This document shows, piece by piece, positions 1 to 6,100 of a stretch of 9,060 bases of DNA (its first letter is position 1; each line of letters opens with the position of its first letter). Origin of the DNA: an uncultured Actinomycetes bacterium (lineage in GTDB: Bacteria; Actinomycetota; Thermoleophilia; Gaiellales; F1-60-MAGs149); assembly GCA_903960645.1 (NCBI GenBank), contig CAJCBN010000283.1, forward strand, positions 1 to 9,060. Direction: 5' to 3'. The notes below the pieces were generated by a model, which was not told the DNA's origin, did no database searches, and was given only the letters and a program-made list of their open reading frames with translations. The position numbers were made by a program, and so were the translations under genes.

Positions 1-60
1 CCTCTTGTCGTCGGGCGAGGCGGGTGGCCCCCGAGTCGTCTGGCACACCGCGATACTCAC
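1..60 (-). CDS. possible 5' end of a leftward gene cut by the window edge
   Basis: Reading the minus strand from a GTG at 60-58, twenty codons stay open to the window edge, beginning MSIAVCQTTRG. The only support is the open frame and a good -10 box (TATAGT, minus strand, 86-81) about 20 nt upstream. There is no clear Shine-Dalgarno sequence. The fragment is too short to place in a family. Open frames are common by chance at this GC content, so this is a tentative call. Confidence 0.25.
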   Translation of the reverse strand, partial: MSIAVCQTTRGPPASPDDKR

Positions 61-70
61 CCGGTGGCGA

Positions 71-86
71 ATAGTGTACGACTATA
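71..86 (-). promoter_or_regulatory. candidate leftward promoter with small inverted repeat
   Basis: The minus strand reads TATAGT at 86-81, five of six matches to the sigma-70 consensus and rare in this GC-rich sequence. The same bases lie in an inverted repeat, ATAGT (71-75) and ACTAT (81-85) with a 5-nt gap. The plus strand also has TAGTGT at 72-77. The site lies just beyond the 3' end of the leftward operon, as expected for a separate transcription unit to the left. No convincing -35 was found. Confidence 0.35.
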
Positions 87-101
87 CCAACATCAGCAAA
101 G

Positions 102-129
102 CGACCTAGTGGCCAGCCAGTCGACCTAG
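102..129. repeat. 8-bp direct repeat at the operon's 3' end
   Basis: CGACCTAG occurs at 102-109 and again at 122-129, 20 bp apart. The second copy contains the TAG stop codon of the leftward SDR gene (126-128). Between them is a small imperfect palindrome (TGGC-CA-GCCA). It may be chance; no terminator stem was found here. Confidence 0.25.
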
Positions 130-920
130 AGCGGTAGTTCGGGCTCGCCGGCGGTCCAGCCGCCGTCGACGGGCAGCACGACGCCGGTGATCAGCGAGGC
201 CGCGGGCGAGCAGAGGAACGCGGCGACGCCACCGATGTCGCGCGGCTGGCCGACGCGACCCAGCGGGATACGGCGGACGGCGGCGGCGTGCACCTCGGGG
301 ATCTCGAGCATCGGCGCCGCCATCGGTGTCCAGATGAACGTCGGGCAGAGGGCGTTGACCGTCAGGCCGTGCTTGGCCCAGTCGATCGCGAGGCTGCGCG
401 CCATGGTGGCGACCGCGCCCTTCGACATCGAGTACCCGGCCTGGCTCGGCAGCGACACCAGCGCCGCCTGCGAGGAGATCAGGACGATCGCGCCGCGACC
501 GGCCGGGATCATCGAGCGCGACGCGGCGACGGCCCAGTTGAACGAGCCCTTCACGTTGACCGACCACAGCGTGTCCAGATCCTCGTCGCGGACCTCCTCG
601 GCCGTCACGTTCTCCGTCAGCACGCCGGCACAGGTCACCAGCGAGGTGATCGGTCCGAGCTCAGCGACGATGCGCTCCGCTGCTGCATCGACCGCGGTGC
701 GAGAGGCGACGTCGCAGCCCAGGGCGAGGGCCCGACGCCCCCGCGCCTCGACGAGGCTCACCGTTTCGGCGCAGCGCTCGGCGTCGCGATCGACGCACGC
801 CACGTCGGCACCCTGCTGCGCCAGCGCGACCGCGGCCGCCTGGCCGAGGCCCTGCGCGGCGCCGGTCACGACGGCTACGCCATCGACCGCGAACGAGACC
901 GTATGGTCCTGTGGGTCCAT
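126..920 (-). CDS. short-chain dehydrogenase/reductase (SDR)
   Basis: Classical SDR of 264 residues that should interconvert an alcohol and a ketone with NAD(H); the substrate is unknown. Seen: cofactor motif TGAAQGLG (19-26), Asp44 at the end of strand beta2 (favours NAD over NADP), Asn122 in SVNVKG, catalytic Ser150, Tyr163 and Lys167 (YSMSK), and a C-terminal PVDGGW. The usual NNAG is TCAG here, and the PG after strand beta6 is CPTF. It is the third gene of the leftward operon. ATG 920-918 is preferred because AGGGG (933-929) lies 8 nt upstream. An alternative GTG at 929-927 overlaps the previous gene's TGA and would add three residues (MTT). Fold and enzyme class are certain; the role, probably oxidation of a hydroxy intermediate in the operon's pathway, is inferred. 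Confidence 0.93.
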   Translation of the reverse strand: MDPQDHTVSFAVDGVAVVTGAAQGLGQAAAVALAQQGADVACVDRDAERCAETVSLVEARGRRALALGCDVASRTAVDAAAERIVAELGPITSLVTCAGVLTENVTAEEVRDEDLDTLWSVNVKGSFNWAVAASRSMIPAGRGAIVLISSQAALVSLPSQAGYSMSKGAVATMARSLAIDWAKHGLTVNALCPTFIWTPMAAPMLEIPEVHAAAVRRIPLGRVGQPRDIGGVAAFLCSPAASLITGVVLPVDGGWTAGEPELPL

Positions 921-925
921 CGTGG

Positions 926-1810
926 TCACCCCTGCAGTCGGGCGAGACGCATCAGCCCGGAGTAGTCGAGCACGCCGAGCTCCTCGGCCTGTGCCTCGTG
1001 GTAGACGGACGTCGCGGCCGCGACCAGCGCTGGGTCGAGCCCCATGCTCGCCAGGAATTCCTCCGACAGTTCCATGTCCTTGGTCATCAGGTCGAGGGTG
1101 AAGAGCGCCTCGTAGTCACGGTTCGAGGGGTGGGCATCGTCCACGCCGAGACCGGGATAGCGGGCACGCATCACGCGCGAGTCGCCGGTCGAGCGCGACA
1201 GGATGTCGAACAGCATCTCGTCGGACAGGCCCGCCCGGCGCCCCGCGGCGAGCGAGAGGCAGAGGCCGGCCATGTGCAGGCCCGCCAGCATGTTGTTGCA
1301 GAGCTTCGCCGCCTGGCCCGTGCCATGGGCGCCCGTGTGGACGACGAAGGCGCTCCACGCCTGCGCCAGCGGCTCGAGGATCGCGTACGCCTCATCCGAG
1401 CCGCCCACCATCGAGGTGAGGCTGCCGGCCTCGGCGCCGACCGGACCGCCGGACAGCGGACAGTCGGCAACCAGAATGCCGGTGGGCTCGAGCTCGGCAG
1501 CGAGCTCCTGGGCGAGCGCGGGCGGGCTGGTGGAGACGTCGGCGAGCAGCGCGCCGCGCGGCAGTGCCGGCGCGGCTTCGCGGGCGACCTGCCCGACGAG
1601 CTTGACCGACGGCATCGAGAGGAGGAACACCTCGGCATCGGTGCAGACGTCGGCGACCGAGGTCGCGGAGGCATCCGCACCGATCGAGGCCGCGTACGCC
1701 ATGGCCTCGGGCACGGGGTCGTAGACCCGCACCTGGTGGCCGGCCTCGATGAGGTGGCGGACGAGGTGCCGGCCCATGGTGCCGACTCCAGCGAAGGCGA
1801 TGCGCGTCAT
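926..1810 (-). CDS. NAD-binding beta-hydroxyacid dehydrogenase, 3-hydroxyisobutyrate dehydrogenase-like
   Basis: A 294-residue member of the 3-hydroxyisobutyrate/tartronate semialdehyde reductase family, which oxidises a beta-hydroxy acid to the semialdehyde with NAD. Seen: N-terminal Rossmann motif GVGTMG (8-13) with Asp31 after beta2 (NAD type), the substrate-loop signature DCPLSGGPVGAEAGSL (116-131) followed by MVGG, and catalytic Lys169 with Asn172/Asn173 in GQAAKLCNN. The C-terminal half is the usual helical domain and the length is typical. ATG 1810-1808 is chosen because GGAG (1819-1816) lies 5 nt upstream, inside the end of the lyase gene; a GTG at 1816-1814 overlapping that gene's TGA is possible. 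A longer upstream reading adds basic, low-complexity residues and is unlikely. Second gene of the operon, almost certainly co-translated with the lyase. The exact hydroxy acid is unknown. Confidence 0.93.
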   Translation of the reverse strand: MTRIAFAGVGTMGRHLVRHLIEAGHQVRVYDPVPEAMAYAASIGADASATSVADVCTDAEVFLLSMPSVKLVGQVAREAAPALPRGALLADVSTSPPALAQELAAELEPTGILVADCPLSGGPVGAEAGSLTSMVGGSDEAYAILEPLAQAWSAFVVHTGAHGTGQAAKLCNNMLAGLHMAGLCLSLAAGRRAGLSDEMLFDILSRSTGDSRVMRARYPGLGVDDAHPSNRDYEALFTLDLMTKDMELSEEFLASMGLDPALVAAATSVYHEAQAEELGVLDYSGLMRLARLQG

Positions 1811-1812
1811 CG

Positions 1813-2715
1813 TCACTCCGTTCCGACGGGGATGAACGGACCGGCGCGATGGACGAGCCCGGGCAGGTCGCGGCCCATCACGCCGCCCAGCCACTCGCTG
1901 ACGCGGATCAGCTCATCGAGGTCGACGCCCGTGTCGATGCCCATGCCCTCGAGCATGTAGACGAGATCCTCGGTGGCGATGTTGCCGGTGGCGCGCGGCG
2001 CGAAGGGACAGCCGCCGAGGCCGCCGATCGACGCGTCGAAGATCGTCGCGCCGGCCTCGAGGCCCGCCGCGGCGTTGGCGTAGCCGGTGTTGCGGGTGTT
2101 GTGCAGGTGCAGACCGACGGGGGTGCCGGCGATCGCGGCGAGCGTGGCGGGCACGAGCTGCTGGATCTGGGTCGGGACACCCACGCCGATCGTGTCGGCG
2201 AGGATTACCTCGTCGGCGCCCGCGGCGACGGCCAGGCGCGCATGCTCCACGACGAGGCCCGGATCGACCGGTCCCTCGAACGGGCAGCCAAAGCTGACGC
2301 CCAGCGTCATCGTCACGCGCTTGCCGGCGGCCTTCGCGCCCTCGACGAGCTGCTGGCCGATGACGGTCGCCTCGTCGAGCGTGACGTTCTGGTTCTTGCG
2401 GCAGAACGTGTTGGTCAGCGGGTAGGCGACGTGGACCTCATCGACGTCCGCCGCGATCGCGTCGTCGAGACCGCGGCCGTTGAGGATCAGCCCGGCGTAG
2501 AGCACACCCGGTCGGCGGTTGATGCCGCTCATCACCTCAGCAGCGCCCGCCATCCGCGGCACGGCCTTCGGGTTGACGAACGAGACGGCCTCGACGCGCG
2601 GCAGGCCCGTTGCGGACAGGCGGTCGACGAGCTCGGCGCGCTGGGCGGGCTCAAGCTGGACGGGGTCGTTCTGAAGGCCATCTCGCGGGCCGACGTCGCA
2701 GAGCGTGATGCGCAT
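1813..2715 (-). CDS. hydroxymethylglutaryl-CoA lyase-like enzyme
   Basis: A 300-residue HMGL-like TIM-barrel enzyme expected to cleave a 3-hydroxy-3-methylglutaryl-CoA-type thioester into acetyl-CoA and a keto acid. Seen: N-terminal GPRDGLQN with the catalytic Arg-Asp pair, VEAVSFVNPK with the conserved Glu, ADTIGVG with the conserved Asp, the metal-binding HLH, and GGLGGCPFAPRATGNIATEDLVYML region with the active-site Cys loop and conserved Asn. The motif after the histidines is HLHNTR, where animal and leucine-pathway enzymes have HxHDT; from memory, HNTR types are a known bacterial subgroup, so another branched acyl-CoA may be the substrate. Start ATG 2715-2713 gives the family N-terminus (MRITLCDVGPRDG) and has GGAGG 4-5 nt upstream. 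First gene of the leftward operon, divergent from the amidohydrolase. Confidence 0.92.
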   Translation of the reverse strand: MRITLCDVGPRDGLQNDPVQLEPAQRAELVDRLSATGLPRVEAVSFVNPKAVPRMAGAAEVMSGINRRPGVLYAGLILNGRGLDDAIAADVDEVHVAYPLTNTFCRKNQNVTLDEATVIGQQLVEGAKAAGKRVTMTLGVSFGCPFEGPVDPGLVVEHARLAVAAGADEVILADTIGVGVPTQIQQLVPATLAAIAGTPVGLHLHNTRNTGYANAAAGLEAGATIFDASIGGLGGCPFAPRATGNIATEDLVYMLEGMGIDTGVDLDELIRVSEWLGGVMGRDLPGLVHRAGPFIPVGTE

Positions 2716-2740
2716 GGAACCTCCGGTCGGAATGGCGGCA

Positions 2741-2767
2741 AGCATACCCCGGAATCGGGAAATCCAA
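2741..2767 (-). promoter_or_regulatory. candidate promoter of the leftward lyase operon
   Basis: On the minus strand TATGCT (2746-2741) fits the TANNNT -10 pattern, with TTGGAT (2767-2762) as a possible -35 at a short 15-nt spacing. A start site about 7 nt past the -10 leaves a leader of about 18 nt carrying the GGAGG ribosome site of the lyase gene. A small palindrome, CCCG-GAAT-CGGG (2748-2759), sits between the two boxes and could bind a regulator. Confidence 0.4.
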
Positions 2768-2779
2768 CGGTCGAGGCAG

Positions 2780-2791
2780 TATTCTCCCGCC
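2780..2791 (+). promoter_or_regulatory. leaderless-type promoter of the amidohydrolase gene
   Basis: TATTCT (2780-2785) fits the actinobacterial -10 pattern TANNNT. The six bases CCCGCC separate it from ATG 2792, placing the predicted transcription start on the A of the start codon. No Shine-Dalgarno sequence precedes this ATG, as expected of a leaderless mRNA. The same arrangement recurs at 8132-8143. Confidence 0.5.
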
Positions 2792-4033
2792 ATGAGCACC
2801 GCCGCCTACGCCCCCGTCAACGTCGTCCGCGATCTCAAGGAGCTGAACGCCCTGACCGGTGGCCCCGACGGCGCCCGGCGGCTGGCCTGGACCGAGGACT
2901 GGATCGTGGCGCGCGACTTCCTCCGCGCCAAGCTCGACGAGATCCCCGGCGTCACCTACGAGCTGGACGAGTGCGGCAACATCTGGGCCACGCTGCCCGG
3001 CGCGCGTCCCGAGACCGTGGTGGTTGGCAGCCACGTCGACGCCGTGCCGCGCGGCGGCTGGCTCGACGGCGTGCTTGGCGTGATGGCCGGCCTCGAGGTG
3101 CTGCGCGTCGCCGCGGCCGCCGGCACGCCGCCCTGCACCATCCAGCTCGTCGACTGGGCCGACGAGGAGGGCGCGCGCTTCGGTCGCAGCCTGCTCGGCT
3201 CCTCGGCCTTCGCCGGCACGCTCGAGATTGACGACGTCAAGGAGTTCACCGACAAGGACGGCATTCGCCTCGACGACGCGCTCAAGGCGATGGGCGTCGA
3301 CCTTGCCCAGTCGCACCTGGCCAAGCGCCGCATCGCGGACGTCAAGGCCTACCTCGAGATCCACATCGAGCAGGGCCCGGTGCTCGAGAGCGAGGGCCTC
3401 GCGGTCGGCGCCGTGCTCGGTACCGTCGGTGTCGAGCGCTACACCGTCACCTTCCGCGGCCAGGCCGCGCACGCCGGCTCCACGCCGATGCTGCAGCGCA
3501 AGGACACGTTCACGGCCGCCGCGCGCTTCGCGCTCCTGCTGCGCGACATCGCCATCGCGCACGAGGGCGTCTCGACGATCGGCAACGCCAACTGCACTCC
3601 CGGCGTCGTCACCGCCGTGCCGGGCGTTACGGAGATCCTGGTCGATCAGCGCCACATCGACGCCGACACGCTGGCGGCGATGAACGCCGACGCGCGCGTC
3701 GCCGCGCAGCAGGCCGCCGAGGAGTTCGGGTGCACGGTGGAGTGGGAGCAGCTCTGGCGCATTCCGCCGATCCCGTTCGACCCGGCGCTGATCGACGATG
3801 CGCGTGCTGCGGTGCGCGAGGTGACAGGTACCGATCGCGCGCTGCCGTCTGGGCCGCTGCACGATGCTGCCGAGATGGCGCGGATGGTGCCGACGGTGAT
3901 GCTCTTCGCCTCGTCGACCAATGGCCTCTCCCACTGCATCGAAGAGGACACGCCGGAGGAGCACCTGCTGCTCGCGGCGGAGGCCTTCGGCATCGCCGTT
4001 GGGCGCGCGATCGATCGCGTCGGCTCGTCGTAG
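2792..4033 (+). CDS. M20-family Zn-dependent amidohydrolase (N-carbamoyl amino acid hydrolase / allantoate amidohydrolase group)
   Basis: A 413-residue cytosolic metallo-amidohydrolase, usual length for the hydantoinase/carbamoylase (HyuC/AllC/beta-ureidopropionase) group, which removes a carbamoyl or ureido group from an amino acid or ureide. Seen: metal motif GSHVDAVPRGGWLDG with His81 and Asp92, DEEG with Glu125/Glu126 then ARFGRSLLGS, LEIHIEQGP with His191, the dimerisation-domain motif AAHAGSTPMLQRKD (225-238), and C-terminal His381 in GLSHCIEED. All expected metal ligands are present, so it should be active. The usual SGAGHDA is SGPLHDA here, which may alter substrate choice. Start ATG 2792 is preferred over an in-frame ATG at 2705 because the family begins here and the leaderless -10 fits. 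The substrate (carbamoyl amino acid, ureidopropionate or allantoate) cannot be decided by reading. Confidence 0.9.
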   Translation: MSTAAYAPVNVVRDLKELNALTGGPDGARRLAWTEDWIVARDFLRAKLDEIPGVTYELDECGNIWATLPGARPETVVVGSHVDAVPRGGWLDGVLGVMAGLEVLRVAAAAGTPPCTIQLVDWADEEGARFGRSLLGSSAFAGTLEIDDVKEFTDKDGIRLDDALKAMGVDLAQSHLAKRRIADVKAYLEIHIEQGPVLESEGLAVGAVLGTVGVERYTVTFRGQAAHAGSTPMLQRKDTFTAAARFALLLRDIAIAHEGVSTIGNANCTPGVVTAVPGVTEILVDQRHIDADTLAAMNADARVAAQQAAEEFGCTVEWEQLWRIPPIPFDPALIDDARAAVREVTGTDRALPSGPLHDAAEMARMVPTVMLFASSTNGLSHCIEEDTPEEHLLLAAEAFGIAVGRAIDRVGSS

Positions 4034-4072
4034 GCGGGCGTACGTGCGCAGTGCGCACGTCTGACGCCCGCC
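4033..4072. terminator. long bulged hairpin in the convergent spacer, probable bidirectional terminator
   Basis: Starting at the last base of the amidohydrolase stop codon, GGCGGGCGT (4033-4041) pairs with ACGCCCGCC (4064-4072). Directly inside, ACGTGCGC (4042-4049) pairs with GCGCACGT (4053-4060). The result is 17 base pairs with a 3-nt loop and one 3-nt bulge (4061-4063). There is no T-tract on either side. Its place between two converging genes suggests termination for both, in the U-less style often proposed for GC-rich actinobacteria. Confidence 0.65.
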
Positions 4073-4114
4073 CCTAAGGGACGTACGTCATTGGTGCGCA
4101 CTGCTCACGCCCGC
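4051..4114. repeat. imperfect 21-bp direct repeat in the convergent spacer
   Basis: Positions 4051-4071 and 4094-4114 share GTGCGCAC at one end and ACGCCCGC at the other and match at 18 of 21 positions; only the central five bases differ (GTCTG against TGCTC). The first copy is the 3' side of the hairpin at 4033-4072. The second copy is therefore also complementary to that hairpin's 5' side. Between them lie CCCTAAGGG and the palindrome ACGTACGT (4081-4088). The rest of the spacer, 4115-4155, shows nothing notable. Confidence 0.6.
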
Positions 4115-4155
4115 GAACGTGGTCGTTGTCCCGCAGGTTGCGCGAGGGTCTTCGC

Positions 4156-5154
4156 CTACCCCGCAAACTGCGGGATGATCTCCTTGCCGTACACGTCGAT
4201 CGTGCGCTCCCGATCGCCGGCCATCAGATAGATGTTGTAGTGCTTGACGCCGATTGACTCGAGTTCCTTGAGCTTGGCGACGTGCTGCTCGACGGTGCCG
4301 AGGATGCTGAAGCGGTCCGCGGTCTCGTCGTCGACGAACTCGCCGTGGGCGGCGCCCTCGCGGGAGTGGTCGTCGTAGTTGTAGAACTCGCGGCGCTCCA
4401 TGTACGACGTCAGCGCGTCGGGCAGCTCGGACTTGTCGTAGCGCTGCAGCAGGTCGAACACGTGGTTCGAGACCATCGCCGGGAACCAGCGCGAGGCGTC
4501 GCGGGCGGCGGCCATGTCGTCCATCAGCACGGCGGGGGCGCAGACGATCGGCTCGAGCAGGTCGGGGTCGCGGCCTGCCTCCTCGGCCGCCTTGCGGGCG
4601 AGGCCCATGATCCAGAGGATGATCTCCGGATCCGCGAGCTGGATGATCACGCCCTCGGCGTGGCGCCCCGCGACCGCGAGGGCCTTCGGGCCGTAGCCGG
4701 CGAGGTAGAACGGGATCTCCGGGAGATCCGCGGCCCAGGCGAGCTGGAGCTCCTTGCCGTTCCACTCGGTCTTGCGACCGTTCATCAGGTCCTTCATCAT
4801 CGCCGTCGCCGCCTCGTACTCGGCGACCTTGACGGGCTGCAGGCCGATGTAGCGGCGCGCAGAATCGCCGCGGCCGATACCGAAGACCATGCGGCCGCCC
4901 GAGATGTCGTTCAGCGTTGCGTGCGCCGACGCGGTGACGGTGGGCTCGCGCGTGCCCGGGTTCGTCACGCACATGCCGAGCTTGATGCGCTCCGTGCCGA
5001 GGGCGGCGGCGGTCAGCAGCGGGTACGGGTCCTGCCAGAGGACGTGCGAGTCGTAGGTCCAGCCGATCTCGAAGCCGTTGTCCTCGGCCTGCTTGAACAG
5101 GCGGACGAGGTCGGTGTACGGCGGGTCGGGGAGGACGGTGATTCCGAAGTGCAT
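4156..5154 (-). CDS. LLM-class (luciferase-like) F420-dependent oxidoreductase
   Basis: A 332-residue TIM-barrel protein of the bacterial luciferase-like superfamily, in the branch that normally uses coenzyme F420 for hydride transfer. Seen: N-terminal beta1 FGITVLPDPP; the barrel motif WTYDSHVLWQDPYPLL (32-47); LGMCVTNPGTREPTVTA (59-75), carrying the region of the non-prolyl cis peptide that contacts F420; LNDISGGRMVFGIGRGDSARRYIG (81-104), typical of F420 members; and YLAGYGPKAL. From memory it resembles the TIGR03842-like subgroup, whose substrate I cannot name. ATG 5154-5152 has AGGAGG (5168-5163) 8 nt upstream, overlapping the stop codon of the preceding hydrolase, so the two are co-translated. 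FMN-dependent monooxygenase activity, as in RutA, cannot be excluded from sequence alone. Confidence 0.9.
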   Translation of the reverse strand: MHFGITVLPDPPYTDLVRLFKQAEDNGFEIGWTYDSHVLWQDPYPLLTAAALGTERIKLGMCVTNPGTREPTVTASAHATLNDISGGRMVFGIGRGDSARRYIGLQPVKVAEYEAATAMMKDLMNGRKTEWNGKELQLAWAADLPEIPFYLAGYGPKALAVAGRHAEGVIIQLADPEIILWIMGLARKAAEEAGRDPDLLEPIVCAPAVLMDDMAAARDASRWFPAMVSNHVFDLLQRYDKSELPDALTSYMERREFYNYDDHSREGAAHGEFVDDETADRFSILGTVEQHVAKLKELESIGVKHYNIYLMAGDRERTIDVYGKEIIPQFAG

Positions 5155-5166
5155 GGTCAGGGCCTC

Positions 5167-5994
5167 CTAGGCGTCCGCGTGCTGCTTGAAGAATGAGGTG
5201 ACGAGCTCGGTGGCCTCCGCGGGGCACTCGAGCAGGCCGGCGTGGCCGATCTCGGTGAACTCGTGCACCGTGGCCCAATCGCCGATCGCGTCGGCGATGT
5301 CGTGGGCGCTGAAACCACCCGTCGCGAGGCGCGGCGGCGTCATCGTGTCGCGCGAGCCGTTCGTGAACAGAATCGGCCGCTGGATCTGGCGGGCCAGATG
5401 CTCGTTATCCATGTTCTCCATGGCGAGGCACGCCCAGCGGACCGTGTAGGGCGGGTTGAGCCGGATGACGTGGCGGACCAGATCGAAGGTGCCGGGGTTG
5501 TCGGCGAGGAACTGGTCGCCGACGGCCTGGATCGTGACGAGGTCGCAGAAGTCGTCCAGCGGCATTGCCTCCGCCATCTTGCGCCACGTGCCGAAGTAGA
5601 CCTTGCGGTAGAGGTCGCAGCGCGCCATGCCGCAGTCGGCGCAGGCCGCGATCGTCCGCTCCGGGTACTTGCCGACGAAGGCGATCGTAACCATGCCGCC
5701 CATCGAGGTGCCGTGGACGAACACGCGGTCGAGGCCGAGGGCGTCGAGCAGCAGCGCGCCCTCATCGGCCCAGTTCTCGACGGAGTGCTCCGTGTTGGGG
5801 CAGTCGGAGCGGCCGTAGCCCGTGGCGTCGAACGAGAGCAGCTGGAAGCCGCGCTCGCGGAAGCCGTCGTTGACGAAGCCGAAGTTGTGGCGGCCGAACA
5901 GCGAGCCGCCGAACTGCATCACGATCGGACCGTCCTCGGGGCCGGTCAGCTCGTAGTAGATGCGGTTGTCATTCGCCAGCGTGACGAAGGGCAT
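5167..5994 (-). CDS. alpha/beta hydrolase fold enzyme
   Basis: A 275-residue alpha/beta hydrolase with a complete catalytic set: oxyanion-hole region FGGSLFGRH (28-36), nucleophile Ser97 in GTSMGG, acid Asp216 in NGSRDTMTPP, and base His251 in EIGHAGLLE. A cap domain lies about 130-200 and is rich in aromatic and Cys residues (CADCGMARCD). There is no signal peptide, so it is cytosolic. It should hydrolyse an ester, lactone, thioester, enamine or C-C bond; the exact reaction cannot be read. ATG 5994-5992 has AGGAGG (6008-6003) 8 nt upstream. The frame stays open far upstream, across the divergent control region and antisense to the SDR genes, but that extension has no protein character. First gene of a two-gene operon with the LLM oxidoreductase, suggesting it acts on that enzyme's product. 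Confidence 0.92.
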   Translation of the reverse strand: MPFVTLANDNRIYYELTGPEDGPIVMQFGGSLFGRHNFGFVNDGFRERGFQLLSFDATGYGRSDCPNTEHSVENWADEGALLLDALGLDRVFVHGTSMGGMVTIAFVGKYPERTIAACADCGMARCDLYRKVYFGTWRKMAEAMPLDDFCDLVTIQAVGDQFLADNPGTFDLVRHVIRLNPPYTVRWACLAMENMDNEHLARQIQRPILFTNGSRDTMTPPRLATGGFSAHDIADAIGDWATVHEFTEIGHAGLLECPAEATELVTSFFKQHADA

Positions 5995-6047
5995 TGGTCT
6001 CTCCTCCTTGGTCTCCCGGCGGGCTAGGACGAGCGGCGCGCACGGGG

Positions 6048-6071
6048 TATCCTCTCCTGACCGGAGAGTAT
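6048..6071. promoter_or_regulatory. candidate operator overlapping two divergent -10 boxes
   Basis: The 106-bp space between the leftward hydrolase (start 5994) and rightward SDR (start 6101) holds an inverted repeat: CTCTCC (6052-6057) and GGAGAG (6063-6068) around TGACC, extended by AT at both outer ends (6049-6050, 6070-6071) for 8 of 9 pairs per arm. TATCCT (6048-6053, plus) and TACTCT (6070-6065, minus) both fit TANNNT and lie inside it, so one bound protein could block both directions. The -35 regions are weak. No regulator gene is in the window. Confidence 0.5.
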
Positions 6072-6100
6072 CTGGGGTCGAGGAGAAAGGGAAACCGCGC

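Noticed and set aside
187..1960. Several rightward open frames of 220-350 residues opposite the SDR and hydroxyacid dehydrogenase genes
   Set aside because: Typical of high-GC DNA opposite a real gene; their products are Arg/Ala/Gly-rich with no recognisable motif, while the minus strand gives complete enzyme families.
2705..2791. N-terminal extension of the amidohydrolase from ATG 2705
   Set aside because: It would cross the lyase promoter and start codon, adds residues atypical of the family, and ignores the well-placed -10 before ATG 2792.
2651..3964. A 437-residue leftward open frame opposite the amidohydrolase
   Set aside because: The plus strand encodes all M20 metal motifs in order; the antisense product is low-complexity.
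4156..5154. Naming the LLM protein RutA because of the neighbouring alpha/beta hydrolase
   Set aside because: The motifs fit the F420-type branch rather than RutA, and no other rut genes are present; only the functional parallel is kept, as a hypothesis.
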